Below, piece after piece: positions 53,471 through 61,012 of a stretch of DNA of 64,000 nt. Below the pieces are notes generated by a model. The model was not told the origin of the DNA and searched no databases. It saw only the letters and a list, made by a program, of their open reading frames with translations. How positions within the stretch are numbered: position 1 is the stretch's first letter; the number at the start of each line of letters is the position of its first letter. This DNA is from Flavipsychrobacter sp. (lineage in GTDB: Bacteria; Bacteroidota; Bacteroidia; Chitinophagales; Chitinophagaceae): positions 124,001 to 188,000 of the forward strand of contig JAJNBJ010000003.1 in assembly GCA_021155965.1 (NCBI GenBank), written 5' to 3'. Both the position numbers and the translations under genes were made by a program.

Positions 53471-53478
53471 TATCTTTG
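53471..53478 (+). promoter_or_regulatory. -7 promoter box for the 131-aa secreted protein
   Basis: TATCTTTG matches TAnnTTTG, 17 bases before the ATG at 53495. It supports that start over the track start at 53096. Confidence 0.6.
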
Positions 53479-53494
53479 GAGCAAACACGCACAA

Positions 53495-53890
53495 ATGAAC
53501 AAATACATCGTACTTATTATAGCTATATTTTTCAGTGCATCTGCATACGCGCAGAACCAGACCCGTTTCAGCGACATAAAACCCGGCATGCAGGATACGG
53601 AACTGGAATGGCAGGCAATAAAGGAAGCCAATAAAAGAGGCCTGACGTTTTGCTGGAAAGAGGATTTTACAAAAGCAGTGATCATATCGCCAAAATGGGA
53701 ACTGGAAATGGACAGCGAAGGTTTCGTGAAGTGGCGCAAAATACATATGGTACTCTACGCAGTGCAGTGGAACGGTAGATGCGCCATCACAGATTTTACC
53801 TTTAAACAAAAGCTGCTGCCTGATGAGACTTTTTCGGATAAGCTTTACTACCAGTCGGTAGGGGATATGGTGTATGTGGAGTGTGAGTAA
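53495..53890 (+). CDS. Small secreted hypothetical protein (131 aa)
   Basis: A signal peptide (MNKYIVLIIAIFFSASAYA) is followed by about 112 residues with three cysteines and many charged residues (SDIKPGMQDTELEWQAIKEANKRG, PKWELEMDSEGFVKWRKI). I do not recognise it. The long ORF in the track begins inside the heptanucleotide array and is not coding before 53495. Confidence 0.68.
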   Translation: MNKYIVLIIAIFFSASAYAQNQTRFSDIKPGMQDTELEWQAIKEANKRGLTFCWKEDFTKAVIISPKWELEMDSEGFVKWRKIHMVLYAVQWNGRCAITDFTFKQKLLPDETFSDKLYYQSVGDMVYVECE

Positions 53891-53992
53891 CCCAATATAG
53901 GGTCTAAATAATTTCGTTCTTTACCCAGCTTCACTATATTCAATCAGCAGTCATGGTTCGACATAGCTGCCATGACATTAACTCTTTTAAGC

Positions 53993-54481
53993 TTATTGTA
54001 GTTTTAATCCATAATAGACCTGGCTGCACTCAATACCAGCGAAATCGGCAATACGGGGCAAGTATGCCCATTGTTCGAACCCAGCTTTTGCCAACAGCTT
54101 TGCGCTTGCTATATTAGGCTCCAGTATGATGGCCAAAAGTGTTTTATAGCCCAATATTCTTGAAGCATTGATACCATGCATCAGCAATTGTATTCCAATT
54201 CCCTTGCCCTGGAAATCTTTGTCGATGAAGTAACTCACCTCTGCTGCATAACGCAAAGCCCCCCTGCCATGCCTGTACTCGCTTATACTGAGCCAACCCA
54301 CCACTTTACCTACATCCTCGTATACAAACAATGGATAGCTTTCGGTATGCTCTTCGAACCAACCAACGCGGTCTTCAGTTTTGAGCCGTTCTGTAAATGC
54401 TGTCTGGAACCCGGCATCTATTGCCTGGTTATAAATACCGGTGATCGCTTCAAGATCGCTTATCGCAGCAATTCTGATCAT
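53993..54481 (-). CDS. GNAT family N-acetyltransferase (phosphinothricin acetyltransferase-like)
   Basis: The 162-residue product begins IRIAAISDLEAITGIYNQAI, continues with VGWLSISEYRHGRGALRYAAEVSYFIDKDFQGKGIGIQLL (acetyl-CoA motif QGKGIG) and ends with NIASAKLLAKAGFEQWAYLPRIADF. That layout is close to the phosphinothricin/methionine-derivative acetyltransferase branch. The actual amine substrate is not known. It lies 13 bases after the hypothetical membrane gene on the same strand, so they may be co-transcribed. Confidence 0.92.
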   Translation of the reverse strand: MIRIAAISDLEAITGIYNQAIDAGFQTAFTERLKTEDRVGWFEEHTESYPLFVYEDVGKVVGWLSISEYRHGRGALRYAAEVSYFIDKDFQGKGIGIQLLMHGINASRILGYKTLLAIILEPNIASAKLLAKAGFEQWAYLPRIADFAGIECSQVYYGLKLQ

Positions 54482-54494
54482 GGGGATTATTTCT

Positions 54495-55061
54495 TTAACT
54501 ACGCATCTCAGCTATCACATTATTGCCTTTCTGAAACACCTCAAGCCAGGGAGATGTGCCGTCATCCAGGTATTTTACCTGTTCCTGCCCTGCATAGATG
54601 CATTTATTGGTAAGCAAATAAAACCGGATGCAGCCGGGGTGCAAAGCACTATCGGTATTGGCAACCGGCACCACCCGTTCTATGTGGTCGGCAGCGATGG
54701 CAACAAATTTTACTGCAGCCTCGCCCACATTGGGATTCTTGCCTGCGCCGTGAACACCACCGCCACCGCCAAGGTACAGGTTTGCAGCACCGGTTATATA
54801 TGCCGCCAGGGATACCATGGATTCGCCCATATTCCAGTCCATCACCACCCCATATACAAATGTGATGTTGTCGGGTATCATTAACTTCAGTTGTGCATGA
54901 GTAACGCTGAGTGCCATCTTTCTCTGATGCTCAAAACTTCCTTGCTCATGTTCAGCACCTGCTATCGGACCTTTACCCACGCGTTGCCTGTTACGCCTCA
55001 TAAAATAGACGATGATAAAAACCTGCAATAAGATCACTACCACATAAATGGCTTCCTTCAT
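54495..55061 (-). CDS. Membrane-anchored hypothetical protein (188 aa)
   Basis: One N-terminal helix (AIYVVVILLQVFIIVYFM) anchors a cytoplasmic or periplasmic domain of about 165 residues. It contains a glycine run (LYLGGGGGVHGAGKNPNVGEAAVKFVAIA) and the phrase DHIERVVPVANTD. I do not recognise the family. It sits between the Sel1 repeat gene and the acetyltransferase on the minus strand. Confidence 0.68.
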   Translation of the reverse strand: MKEAIYVVVILLQVFIIVYFMRRNRQRVGKGPIAGAEHEQGSFEHQRKMALSVTHAQLKLMIPDNITFVYGVVMDWNMGESMVSLAAYITGAANLYLGGGGGVHGAGKNPNVGEAAVKFVAIAADHIERVVPVANTDSALHPGCIRFYLLTNKCIYAGQEQVKYLDDGTSPWLEVFQKGNNVIAEMRS

Positions 55062-55091
55062 CAGAAATTAATTAGCGGGTAAAAATAGTAA

Positions 55092-56216
55092 TTATAACCC
55101 ACGGCTCATGAGGTATTGCCTGAACTCCTCCTTGCCCTTGGTAGCAGCAACACGGATCCACTGTATGCCGAGCTCTTTGTCCATCTTCACGCCGCGGCCC
55201 TCGTAGAGTAATACGCCTTGCTTACCCATGGCGTTGTAATGCATCTGTTTTGCGGCTTTTTCGTACCATACATAGGCAAGGCTATCGTTCTTCTTAACGC
55301 CGCTTCCGGCCTCGTACATCAGGCCAAGCTTGTATTGGGAATTCATATGGCCTGTTTCAGCAGCGTGCTCGTAATAGTGGGCAGCTTTCTTCAGGTCCTG
55401 TTTTACTTCACCTGCTCCCGCCTCATATATCTGGCCAAGCACATACATGCCCAACGGGTGATCTCTTTGAGCAGACCTTGTAAACCACTTAACGGCCTCC
55501 TTATAATCTGCAGGATGCCCTCTATATCCCTGGTAGTATATTTTCCCGAGGTTGTTGATGCTGACAAGTTCCCCCTGCTCTGCAGACTTAGTATACCATT
55601 TTACCGCTTCTGCAGTATCAGGTTTTACACCCAGGCCCCGCTCATATAAAAAACCAAGTTTGCCCTGGGCAACAGCGTTATTAAGCGCTGCTGCTTTCTC
55701 GTACCATTTTCTTGCTTCAATAAGGTCAACACTCACACCGATCCCCTCTTCATATGCCCTGCCTACGTTCAGCAAACCAAAATCATAATCTGAGGCTGCT
55801 GCCTTTTTATACCATTTAAAGGCTTCATTAAAATCCTGGTTCGTGCCATTGCCTTTTTCGTACATATCGCCCAGGTTGCACTCGCACCTGGCAAAGCCTT
55901 TTGCAGCGCTTTTGCGGTACCATTTTATGGCTTCAAAATTATCATGCTTTACGCCTATGCCCTTTTCGTACATGTACCCTACATTGCATTCTCCCTCTGC
56001 GCTACCCTTGTCTGCTGCTTTCATATACCATCTGAAAGCCTCCCCTACACTCTTACCCATCCCTTCGCCATTAAGCATCATATTCCCGATACGCACCATG
56101 CTGGCAACATCTCCTTTGTTTGCAGCCTCATTCAGGGAATCAAAAGTAGTTTGCGCATTTGCATGTCCGCCCAAGACAGCGAACAAGACGAATAAACATA
56201 TAAAGGGTTTTTGCAT
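55092..56216 (-). CDS. Sel1-like repeat protein (374 aa)
   Basis: A signal peptide (MQKPFICLFVLFAVLGGHANAQ) leads to nine Sel1-like repeats of about 36 residues from residue 38 to the end, each of the form ..LG.MYE.G.GV..D..EA.KWY.KAA..G. Such solenoids hold proteins together in the periplasm or act as adaptors; relatives affect signalling and envelope stress. No enzymatic domain is attached. Confidence 0.93.
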   Translation of the reverse strand: MQKPFICLFVLFAVLGGHANAQTTFDSLNEAANKGDVASMVRIGNMMLNGEGMGKSVGEAFRWYMKAADKGSAEGECNVGYMYEKGIGVKHDNFEAIKWYRKSAAKGFARCECNLGDMYEKGNGTNQDFNEAFKWYKKAAASDYDFGLLNVGRAYEEGIGVSVDLIEARKWYEKAAALNNAVAQGKLGFLYERGLGVKPDTAEAVKWYTKSAEQGELVSINNLGKIYYQGYRGHPADYKEAVKWFTRSAQRDHPLGMYVLGQIYEAGAGEVKQDLKKAAHYYEHAAETGHMNSQYKLGLMYEAGSGVKKNDSLAYVWYEKAAKQMHYNAMGKQGVLLYEGRGVKMDKELGIQWIRVAATKGKEEFRQYLMSRGL

Positions 56217-56397
56217 AAATAAATATTAGGCCACTAAAGTTACTTCATCTGCTCCAATATCAGCTGCACCGCGTCTTTTTTTCAGATATAATTTAGCATT
56301 TTTTAACTAAATGATACTTCAAACTATGAACATTTTGCCGTGTTTCTGTAGTATTTGTTTCAAAAATAAATGCTTAGCTTAGACCAAATTCAACGTT

Positions 56398-56862
56398 ATG
56401 GTCAAAAAGATATTTATCATATTATTGGTTGCTTTTGTGGCTATCCAGTTCATTCGCCCGGAAAAGAACAATAATGCTACGGCATCGGCCGATGATCTAA
56501 ATGCCCTATACCCAATACCGGACAGTGTGCAGCACATACTTAAAAAGGCCTGCTATGACTGCCATAGCAACAATACAGCCTACCCGTGGTATTTCAATAT
56601 ACAACCGGTTACCTGGTGGATGGATGACCATATAGAGGAAGGTAAGGATGAACTTAATTTTTCTGAATTTGGCAAACGTAAAATTGAAGGAAGGATAAAA
56701 AAACTAAAGAAGGTTGCCAAAGAAGTTGAGGAGGGAGAAATGCCCCTTGACAGCTACACATGGATACATAAGGATGCTGTGCTTACTGAACAGGAGAAGA
56801 ACACCATCATTACCTGGGCGAGGAGCTTATCGGAACAAATAGCTATGCAAGCGCCAAAGTAA
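56398..56862 (+). CDS. Haem-binding domain protein
   Basis: A membrane or signal segment at the N-terminus (KIFIILLVAFVAIQFI) is followed by the haem-binding signature KACYDCHSNNTAYPWYF (CxxCH) and QPVTWWMDDHI, the pattern of the small haem-binding family common in Bacteroidota. The C-terminal part is charged and helical (FGKRKIEGRIKKLKKVAKEVEEGEMPLDSY). It probably binds covalent haem c in the periplasm. Confidence 0.9.
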   Translation: MVKKIFIILLVAFVAIQFIRPEKNNNATASADDLNALYPIPDSVQHILKKACYDCHSNNTAYPWYFNIQPVTWWMDDHIEEGKDELNFSEFGKRKIEGRIKKLKKVAKEVEEGEMPLDSYTWIHKDAVLTEQEKNTIITWARSLSEQIAMQAPK

Positions 56863-56891
56863 AAAGGGCAGGCCTCACGCCCACCCTTTTA
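56862..56891 (+). terminator. Terminator after the haem-binding gene
   Basis: AAAAAGGG and CCCTTTTAT pair across a GC-rich interior (CAGGCCTCACGCCCAC), followed by TTTTATTAT. The stem is interrupted but the T-rich tail fits. Confidence 0.5.
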
Positions 56892-56909
56892 TTATAGTTG
56901 TTCGAATAA

Positions 56910-57416
56910 TTAATTAACAGCCGGTGCCACTTGCGCATCTTCCTGCAATGCTTGCATGGCTTCATTATAGTTTTTCCAGTTTGTGTTTGGATGTGCCTGT
57001 TTGTTTGATGGAGAAATTACTACTGTTCTGAATGTCCATGTGCCGGTAGGAAATGCCGGGGTGCTACCATCAACGGTGGTATAATAGATCTCAAAGCCAC
57101 CTTTAGAAAACCGATGATAAAACTGTGTACCATTTAATATGTCCGGCAAAGGCCTCCAGGTATTATCTGCTGTATAAAAAAGAAACATCTCTACAACACC
57201 TCGGTCTGCGACAGCTTGTGTAATGTCTGCATCAGTAAAAGAAGCTACATAGGCATTTTCAGAAGAGCTGAATGACCAGGAGGTAACGTTGAATGGATCA
57301 GAGCCTCTTACATTCGCGTTACCCTGCGGCCCTTGCGGGCCCTGTGGGCCGGTTTTGGTGCAACCGTTGAAAATAAAAAGACTTCCGGCTAAAAGAATTA
57401 AAGCAATTTTGTTCAT
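56910..57416 (-). CDS. Hypothetical lipoprotein with a short collagen-like Gly-X-Y stretch
   Basis: The ATG at 57416 gives a lipoprotein signal MNKIALILLAGSLFIFNGC, followed by TKTGPQGPQGPQGNANVRG: three GPQ triplets of collagen type next to the anchor. The rest is beta-rich (SWSFSSSENAYVASFTDADITQ, FEIYYTTVDGSTPAFPTGTWTFRTVV) and ends in helix NYNEAMQALQEDAQVAP. The track start at 57446 lacks a signal. Family not recognised. Confidence 0.75.
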   Translation of the reverse strand: MNKIALILLAGSLFIFNGCTKTGPQGPQGPQGNANVRGSDPFNVTSWSFSSSENAYVASFTDADITQAVADRGVVEMFLFYTADNTWRPLPDILNGTQFYHRFSKGGFEIYYTTVDGSTPAFPTGTWTFRTVVISPSNKQAHPNTNWKNYNEAMQALQEDAQVAPAVN

Positions 57417-57559
57417 TTTGTGGTGAGTTGTTCCGCCCGGCCCCAAGGACGAATGTTTACGATAAAATCTGCATGGAACCTAAAAATGCAGGTTAATGTT
57501 CTCTAAAACAAAATTAATGCCAATGTATTAACACAAAAGTTAAAACTAGCTTAACGCTC

Positions 57560-58165
57560 TCAGGCTGTCTTTTTCCGCACCACAAACCTATCTGCCATGC
57601 GGCCCTCGTTGGCAGCAATAATTATCTCTTCTATCCGCTTTGCTTTTTTTTCGGCACTTTTTACACCATTAACGTAGTAAAGAATGTATTTCTTATTGGT
57701 TTTGCCCAGTGTTTCGAAGAACTTAGCAGCTTTTTTGTTTGCGGCAAATGCTTTCTTTAATTCAGGTGGTACAGTAAAAGATTCAATGGTATCCAGTTTC
57801 TCCCATGTGCCATTTTTCTTAGCAGCTTCAATTTTCTCTATCCCGGCAGGCATCATCAATCCTTCTTCTACCATTCTTTCTATACGCTCTTTGTTCAGCT
57901 TAGACCAACCACTTTTAGGTTTGCGTGGGGTGAACAACTGCATAAAACTTACTTCGTCAATAGGATTGAAAGTACTGTCTATCCAGCCAAAACAAAGCGC
58001 TTCTTCTACTGCTTCAGCATATTCCACGCGCGATTTGCCACTGTCTTTTTTGTAATAGACAAGCCAAACTCCTATGCTGGATGCGTGATTTTTCTCCAGC
58101 CATTTGCGCCATGCTTTTCGGTCTTTCGCATAATACCTGTTGGTTTTATCTATTCCGTTTGCCAT
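57560..58165 (-). CDS. YdeI/OmpD-associated family protein
   Basis: Starting at the ATG at 58165, 4 bases after the xerD stop, the product is 201 residues. Typical family segments are YYAKDRKAWRKWLEKNHASSIGVWLVYYKKDSG, the EALCFGWIDSTFNPID motif, and the C-terminal FFETLGKTNKKYILYYVNGVKSAEKKAKRIEEIIIAA. The family includes proteins linked to bacteriocin tolerance, but the mechanism is unknown. The track start at 58219 overlaps xerD and is rejected. Confidence 0.9.
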   Translation of the reverse strand: MANGIDKTNRYYAKDRKAWRKWLEKNHASSIGVWLVYYKKDSGKSRVEYAEAVEEALCFGWIDSTFNPIDEVSFMQLFTPRKPKSGWSKLNKERIERMVEEGLMMPAGIEKIEAAKKNGTWEKLDTIESFTVPPELKKAFAANKKAAKFFETLGKTNKKYILYYVNGVKSAEKKAKRIEEIIIAANEGRMADRFVVRKKTA

Positions 58166-58169
58166 ATTA

Positions 58170-59072
58170 TTATTTAAATCTTGGGTGGTATTTTTCCAAT
58201 GTCTGCCGGAGGTAGCCACGGTCCAGGTGAGTATAAATTTCTGTTGTGGTAATACTCTTGTGCCCCATCATTTCCTGCACTGCACGCAGGTCTGCGCCAC
58301 CCTCTACAAGATGAGTGGCGAATGAATGCCTGAGTGTATGCGGGTGTACACTTTGTTTAATACCTGCTTTCTGTGCCAGATCCTTTAATATCATAAACAC
58401 CATGACCCGGGAAAGCGCCCCGCCCCTGCGGTTAAGAAAGAGAATATCCTCACTCCCTTTCTGTATGAGAGGTATATGATTGCGCACATGATCCTTATAT
58501 AACTTAATGTGCTTTACGGCCTCCTCACCTATTGGCACCAGCCGCTCTTTATTTCCTTTACCGATCACTTTTATAAAGCCCACATCAAGGTAAAGGTTTG
58601 TCAATTGCAGGCTTATCACTTCGCTCACCCGCAAGCCACAGCTATACATGGTTTCCAGCAGCGCATGGTTCCTGGTTCCCTCGGGTTTGCTGTGGTCTAT
58701 TGCGGCCAGCATCTTATCTATTTCTGCAAGGCTCAGCACATGTGGCAGCTTACGTTTGAGCTTGGGCGCATCCAGCAATTCAGTAGGATCCCGCTTAATT
58801 ACTTCTTCGAGTAACAGGTAACGAAAAAAGGATTTAACCCCGCTTAGTACCCTTGCCTGTGTTGCAGCAGATAACTCAAGGTCATAGATAGCTGCCATGA
58901 GCGATTGCAAGTGCTCCAGCTGAATACTCTCAACCGCAGTACCGGGATAGGCCTCCTGAACATGATCACGCAGCATAGCTACATCATGCAAGTACGCCTC
59001 TATCGTATTCTCTGACATAGAGCGCTCCAGTTGCAAATAAGCCTTAAAACCTTTTAAATACGCTTCCCACAT
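58170..59072 (-). CDS. xerD: Tyrosine recombinase XerD
   Basis: The 300-residue enzyme resolves chromosome dimers at dif with XerC and FtsK. The N-terminal SAM-like core-binding domain (1-95) is followed by the catalytic domain with Arg in CGLRVSEVISL, Lys in GKGNKERLVPI, HPHTLRHSFATHL (His and Arg) and HKSITTTEIYTHL with the nucleophile Tyr. Full-length and intact, with no attachment sites nearby, so I read it as the housekeeping recombinase and not a phage integrase. It runs 4 bases into the YdeI-like gene start. Confidence 0.93.
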   Translation of the reverse strand: MWEAYLKGFKAYLQLERSMSENTIEAYLHDVAMLRDHVQEAYPGTAVESIQLEHLQSLMAAIYDLELSAATQARVLSGVKSFFRYLLLEEVIKRDPTELLDAPKLKRKLPHVLSLAEIDKMLAAIDHSKPEGTRNHALLETMYSCGLRVSEVISLQLTNLYLDVGFIKVIGKGNKERLVPIGEEAVKHIKLYKDHVRNHIPLIQKGSEDILFLNRRGGALSRVMVFMILKDLAQKAGIKQSVHPHTLRHSFATHLVEGGADLRAVQEMMGHKSITTTEIYTHLDRGYLRQTLEKYHPRFK

Positions 59073-59073
59073 A

Positions 59074-59159
59074 CCCCTGCCCCCTAAAGGGGAACCACAA
59101 ATTTAGCCATTTAACAATACCATCAAGAAATATGAGAAAGCCCCTTTAGGGGTTTGGGG
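59074..59159. repeat. Inverted pair of CCCCTAAAGGGG elements between xerD and aroQ
   Basis: CCCCTGCCCCCTAAAGGGG (59074-59092) and CCCCTTTAGGGGTTTGGGG (59141-59159) are near-complements in opposite orientation, 48 bases apart. They lie between divergent genes, so they could form a cruciform or mark a dispersed repeat with two ends. Confidence 0.65.
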
Positions 59160-59177
59160 TTTTTCTTATCTTGCGCT

Positions 59178-59606
59178 ATGCTTCAGTTAGCTATCATTAA
59201 TGGCCCGAACCTGAACCTGCTTGGTATGCGGGAACCGCATATTTATGGCAGCCAGAGCTTTGACCAATATTTTGAAGCGCTAAAAAAGCGCTTCACATCT
59301 GTGAGCCTGGAGTATTACCAGAGCAATGTAGAAGGAGAACTTATCAATCATCTGCATGGCTGCATGGGTAAGGTACAGGGCATTATACTGAATGCAGGCG
59401 CTTATACCCATACAAGCATAGCCATTGCAGATGCGATTGCCGCTATTAGCATACCAGTAGTTGAAGTGCATATTTCCAATGTGCTGGCACGGGAGGATTA
59501 TCGCAAGACATCCTTTATAGCGCCAAAATGTGTGGGTTCTATCAGTGGATTGGGGATGAATGGTTATGCACTTGCCGTGCAACATTTTATAGATGCTAAC
59601 CCCTGA
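59178..59606 (+). CDS. aroQ: 3-dehydroquinate dehydratase, type II
   Basis: The 142-residue shikimate pathway enzyme begins with IINGPNLNLLGMREPHIYG, which is the family signature with the catalytic Tyr close after it; NAGAYTHTSIAIADAI and VEVHISNVLAREDYRKTSF follow. It removes water from 3-dehydroquinate in aromatic amino acid synthesis. The start at 59178 is preferred because the extra eight residues in the track lie in the promoter region. TATCTTGC ends 4 bases before the ATG, so a transcript could be nearly leaderless. It converges with fmt and overlaps it by 11 bases. Confidence 0.94.
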   Translation: MLQLAIINGPNLNLLGMREPHIYGSQSFDQYFEALKKRFTSVSLEYYQSNVEGELINHLHGCMGKVQGIILNAGAYTHTSIAIADAIAAISIPVVEVHISNVLAREDYRKTSFIAPKCVGSISGLGMNGYALAVQHFIDANP

Positions 59607-60528
59607 AGCCTCTCAGGAAGTCGGTTACCGGCATTCTTTTCTTTCCCTCTTGCTGTAGGTCGTTAATGTAGATCCAGCCATCCTTTGCGGCGAAACGGAG
59701 GTATGAGGTATTGTCTGTGTCATATTTTCCAGGGGCAACAGAATGGCTTTCGGACTTGAAAGTAATGTTGTAGACTTTTATCATTTTATCGCCCAGCTTA
59801 GTTATTGCTGCGGGATAAGGAGACAGGCCGCGAACAAAATTGTTTATTTCCGCACCCGGTCTTTCCCAATTGATAACGGTATCTTCTTTAAAAATCTTCG
59901 GAGCGTGTTTAATAGTTTGCTCATCTACGTTATCCTGCGGTATCTCCTCCAGTGTACCTGCGGCAAGGCCTTTCACTGTTGTCACTAACAATTCAGCACC
60001 CGCAACCATCATTTTATCGTGCAATGTACCGGCATTATCTTCAGGCAGTATGGGCACTTTTTCCTGGAGGAGTATATTCCCGGTATCAATCTGTTGTTTC
60101 AGCTTAAAGGTGGTCACGCCAGTTTCTGTTTCACCATTCATAATGGCCCTGTTGATAGGCGCGGCACCACGATACTGCGGCAGCAACGAGCCATGCACAT
60201 TTATAGTACCCATCGGCGGCATATTCCAAACCACCTCAGGCATCATTCGGAAAGCCACAACTATCTGCAGGTCGGCATTAAGGTTTTTGAGTTGTTCTAA
60301 AAATTCCGGCGACTTCATTTTTTCCGGCTGCAATACCGGCAAACCTTTATTTACTGCATACTGCTTTACTGCTGATGCCTGCAATTGCATACCCCTGCCG
60401 GCAGGCTTATCGGGAGCTGTTACTACTGCCACAATATTTGCACCAGCCTCAACCAATGCGCTTAGAGACGCAACTGCAAAATCGGGTGTACCAAAAAACA
60501 CTATGTTTAACTGCTCAAACGTCTTCAT
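59596..60528 (-). CDS. fmt: Methionyl-tRNA formyltransferase
   Basis: This 310-residue enzyme formylates the Met on the initiator tRNA. Conserved parts are IVFFGTPDFAVASLSAL at the start, NVHGSLLPQYRGAAPINRAIMNGE with the catalytic Asn and His near residue 108-110, and the Asp in QQIDTGNIL near 144. The C-terminal tRNA-binding domain begins near residue 205. Its substrate tRNA is encoded at 7585. The 3' end overlaps that of aroQ by 11 bases. Confidence 0.95.
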   Translation of the reverse strand: MKTFEQLNIVFFGTPDFAVASLSALVEAGANIVAVVTAPDKPAGRGMQLQASAVKQYAVNKGLPVLQPEKMKSPEFLEQLKNLNADLQIVVAFRMMPEVVWNMPPMGTINVHGSLLPQYRGAAPINRAIMNGETETGVTTFKLKQQIDTGNILLQEKVPILPEDNAGTLHDKMMVAGAELLVTTVKGLAAGTLEEIPQDNVDEQTIKHAPKIFKEDTVINWERPGAEINNFVRGLSPYPAAITKLGDKMIKVYNITFKSESHSVAPGKYDTDNTSYLRFAAKDGWIYINDLQQEGKKRMPVTDFLRGFRG

Positions 60529-60567
60529 TCGGGATGCAAAGCTAACTTTAATGGGGGATGAAGGAAT

Positions 60568-60762
60568 TTATGCTTCTATTGCTGTTAAAACATCTTTTAC
60601 AATCTTGGGATGAAGTGATCTTGCAGCGTGGAAAGGGACTACAACTCTTACACTTCCTTTCATGTAAATTCTATGACTACCCTTACTGCGAACCAATGTA
60701 TATCCTGCTTTAAGTAACATACTTTCAGCTTCCTTCGCATTCAATATAGGCAACTTAGGCAA
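60568..60762 (-). CDS. hicA: HicA-type mRNA interferase toxin
   Basis: The 64-residue product has the HicA dsRNA-binding-like fold: LPILNAKEAESMLLKAGYTLVRSKGSHRIYMKG, with the catalytic His in GSHRIY, then VVVPFHAARSLHPKIVKDVL. It should cleave mRNA when free of its antitoxin. It overlaps the hicB reading frame by 8 bases on the same strand and is downstream of it, the usual order for this subclass. Confidence 0.93.
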   Translation of the reverse strand: MPKLPILNAKEAESMLLKAGYTLVRSKGSHRIYMKGSVRVVVPFHAARSLHPKIVKDVLTAIEA

Positions 60763-60979
60763 CCTTTACCTCCATTGTTGTCGTAAGTATTTCTTTATTC
60801 AAAGAGGTTTCGATTTCTTCTTTACTCATCGTTTCCAAATAAAGGTCTATTGCCTCCCTAATATTAGCCTTTGCTTCTTCAAAGCTATCTCCCTGGGAAT
60901 GACAACCAGGTAATTCGGGACAATAAACATAGTATCCGTGTGCATCTTCTGTAAAAACAACGTTGACCTTGTATACCAT
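60755..60979 (-). CDS. hicB: HicB-type antitoxin (short form)
   Basis: The 74-residue partner has the HicB partial RNase H-like domain: YKVNVVFTEDAHGYYVYCPELPGCHSQGDSFEEAKANIREAIDLYLE. It neutralises HicA by direct binding. The usual C-terminal DNA-binding region of HicB (helix-turn-helix or ribbon-helix-helix) is absent, so autoregulation must occur in another way if at all. It is upstream of hicA and co-transcribed. Confidence 0.92.
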   Translation of the reverse strand: MVYKVNVVFTEDAHGYYVYCPELPGCHSQGDSFEEAKANIREAIDLYLETMSKEEIETSLNKEILTTTMEVKVA

Positions 60980-61012
60980 GCTATTATTTTAAATACAAAT
61001 TTACCAATTTTG

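Larger units (their letters stand above)
52506..53494. other. Nearly 1-kb intergenic repeat field, no supported gene
   Basis: Track ORFs here are composed of repeats. Contents include CTAATTCTGAAAATCCTGATT (near 52622), a copy of the CTAATTTCCGTCACGG motif (52788-52803), palindrome TCCCGATAGCTATCGGGA (52899-52916), a TTCACCC.../GGGGTGA hairpin around 52924-52949, the heptanucleotide array, the three phased palindromes, and a GC-rich hairpin CGAAGGGCCCCTCGG near 53407-53421. Promoter for the next gene lies at 53471. Confidence 0.75.

Noticed and set aside
53096-53494. 133-residue N-terminal extension of the 53495 gene
   Set aside because: It begins inside the heptanucleotide array and runs through palindromes; a -7 promoter box lies just before the internal ATG.
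58170-59072. XerD as a phage or island integrase
   Set aside because: Full-length housekeeping layout with no phage genes, no tRNA and no direct repeats next to it.
59840-60613. 257-aa ORF antisense to fmt
   Set aside because: Fmt has all its catalytic motifs on the minus strand; this frame is cysteine- and serine-rich shadow.
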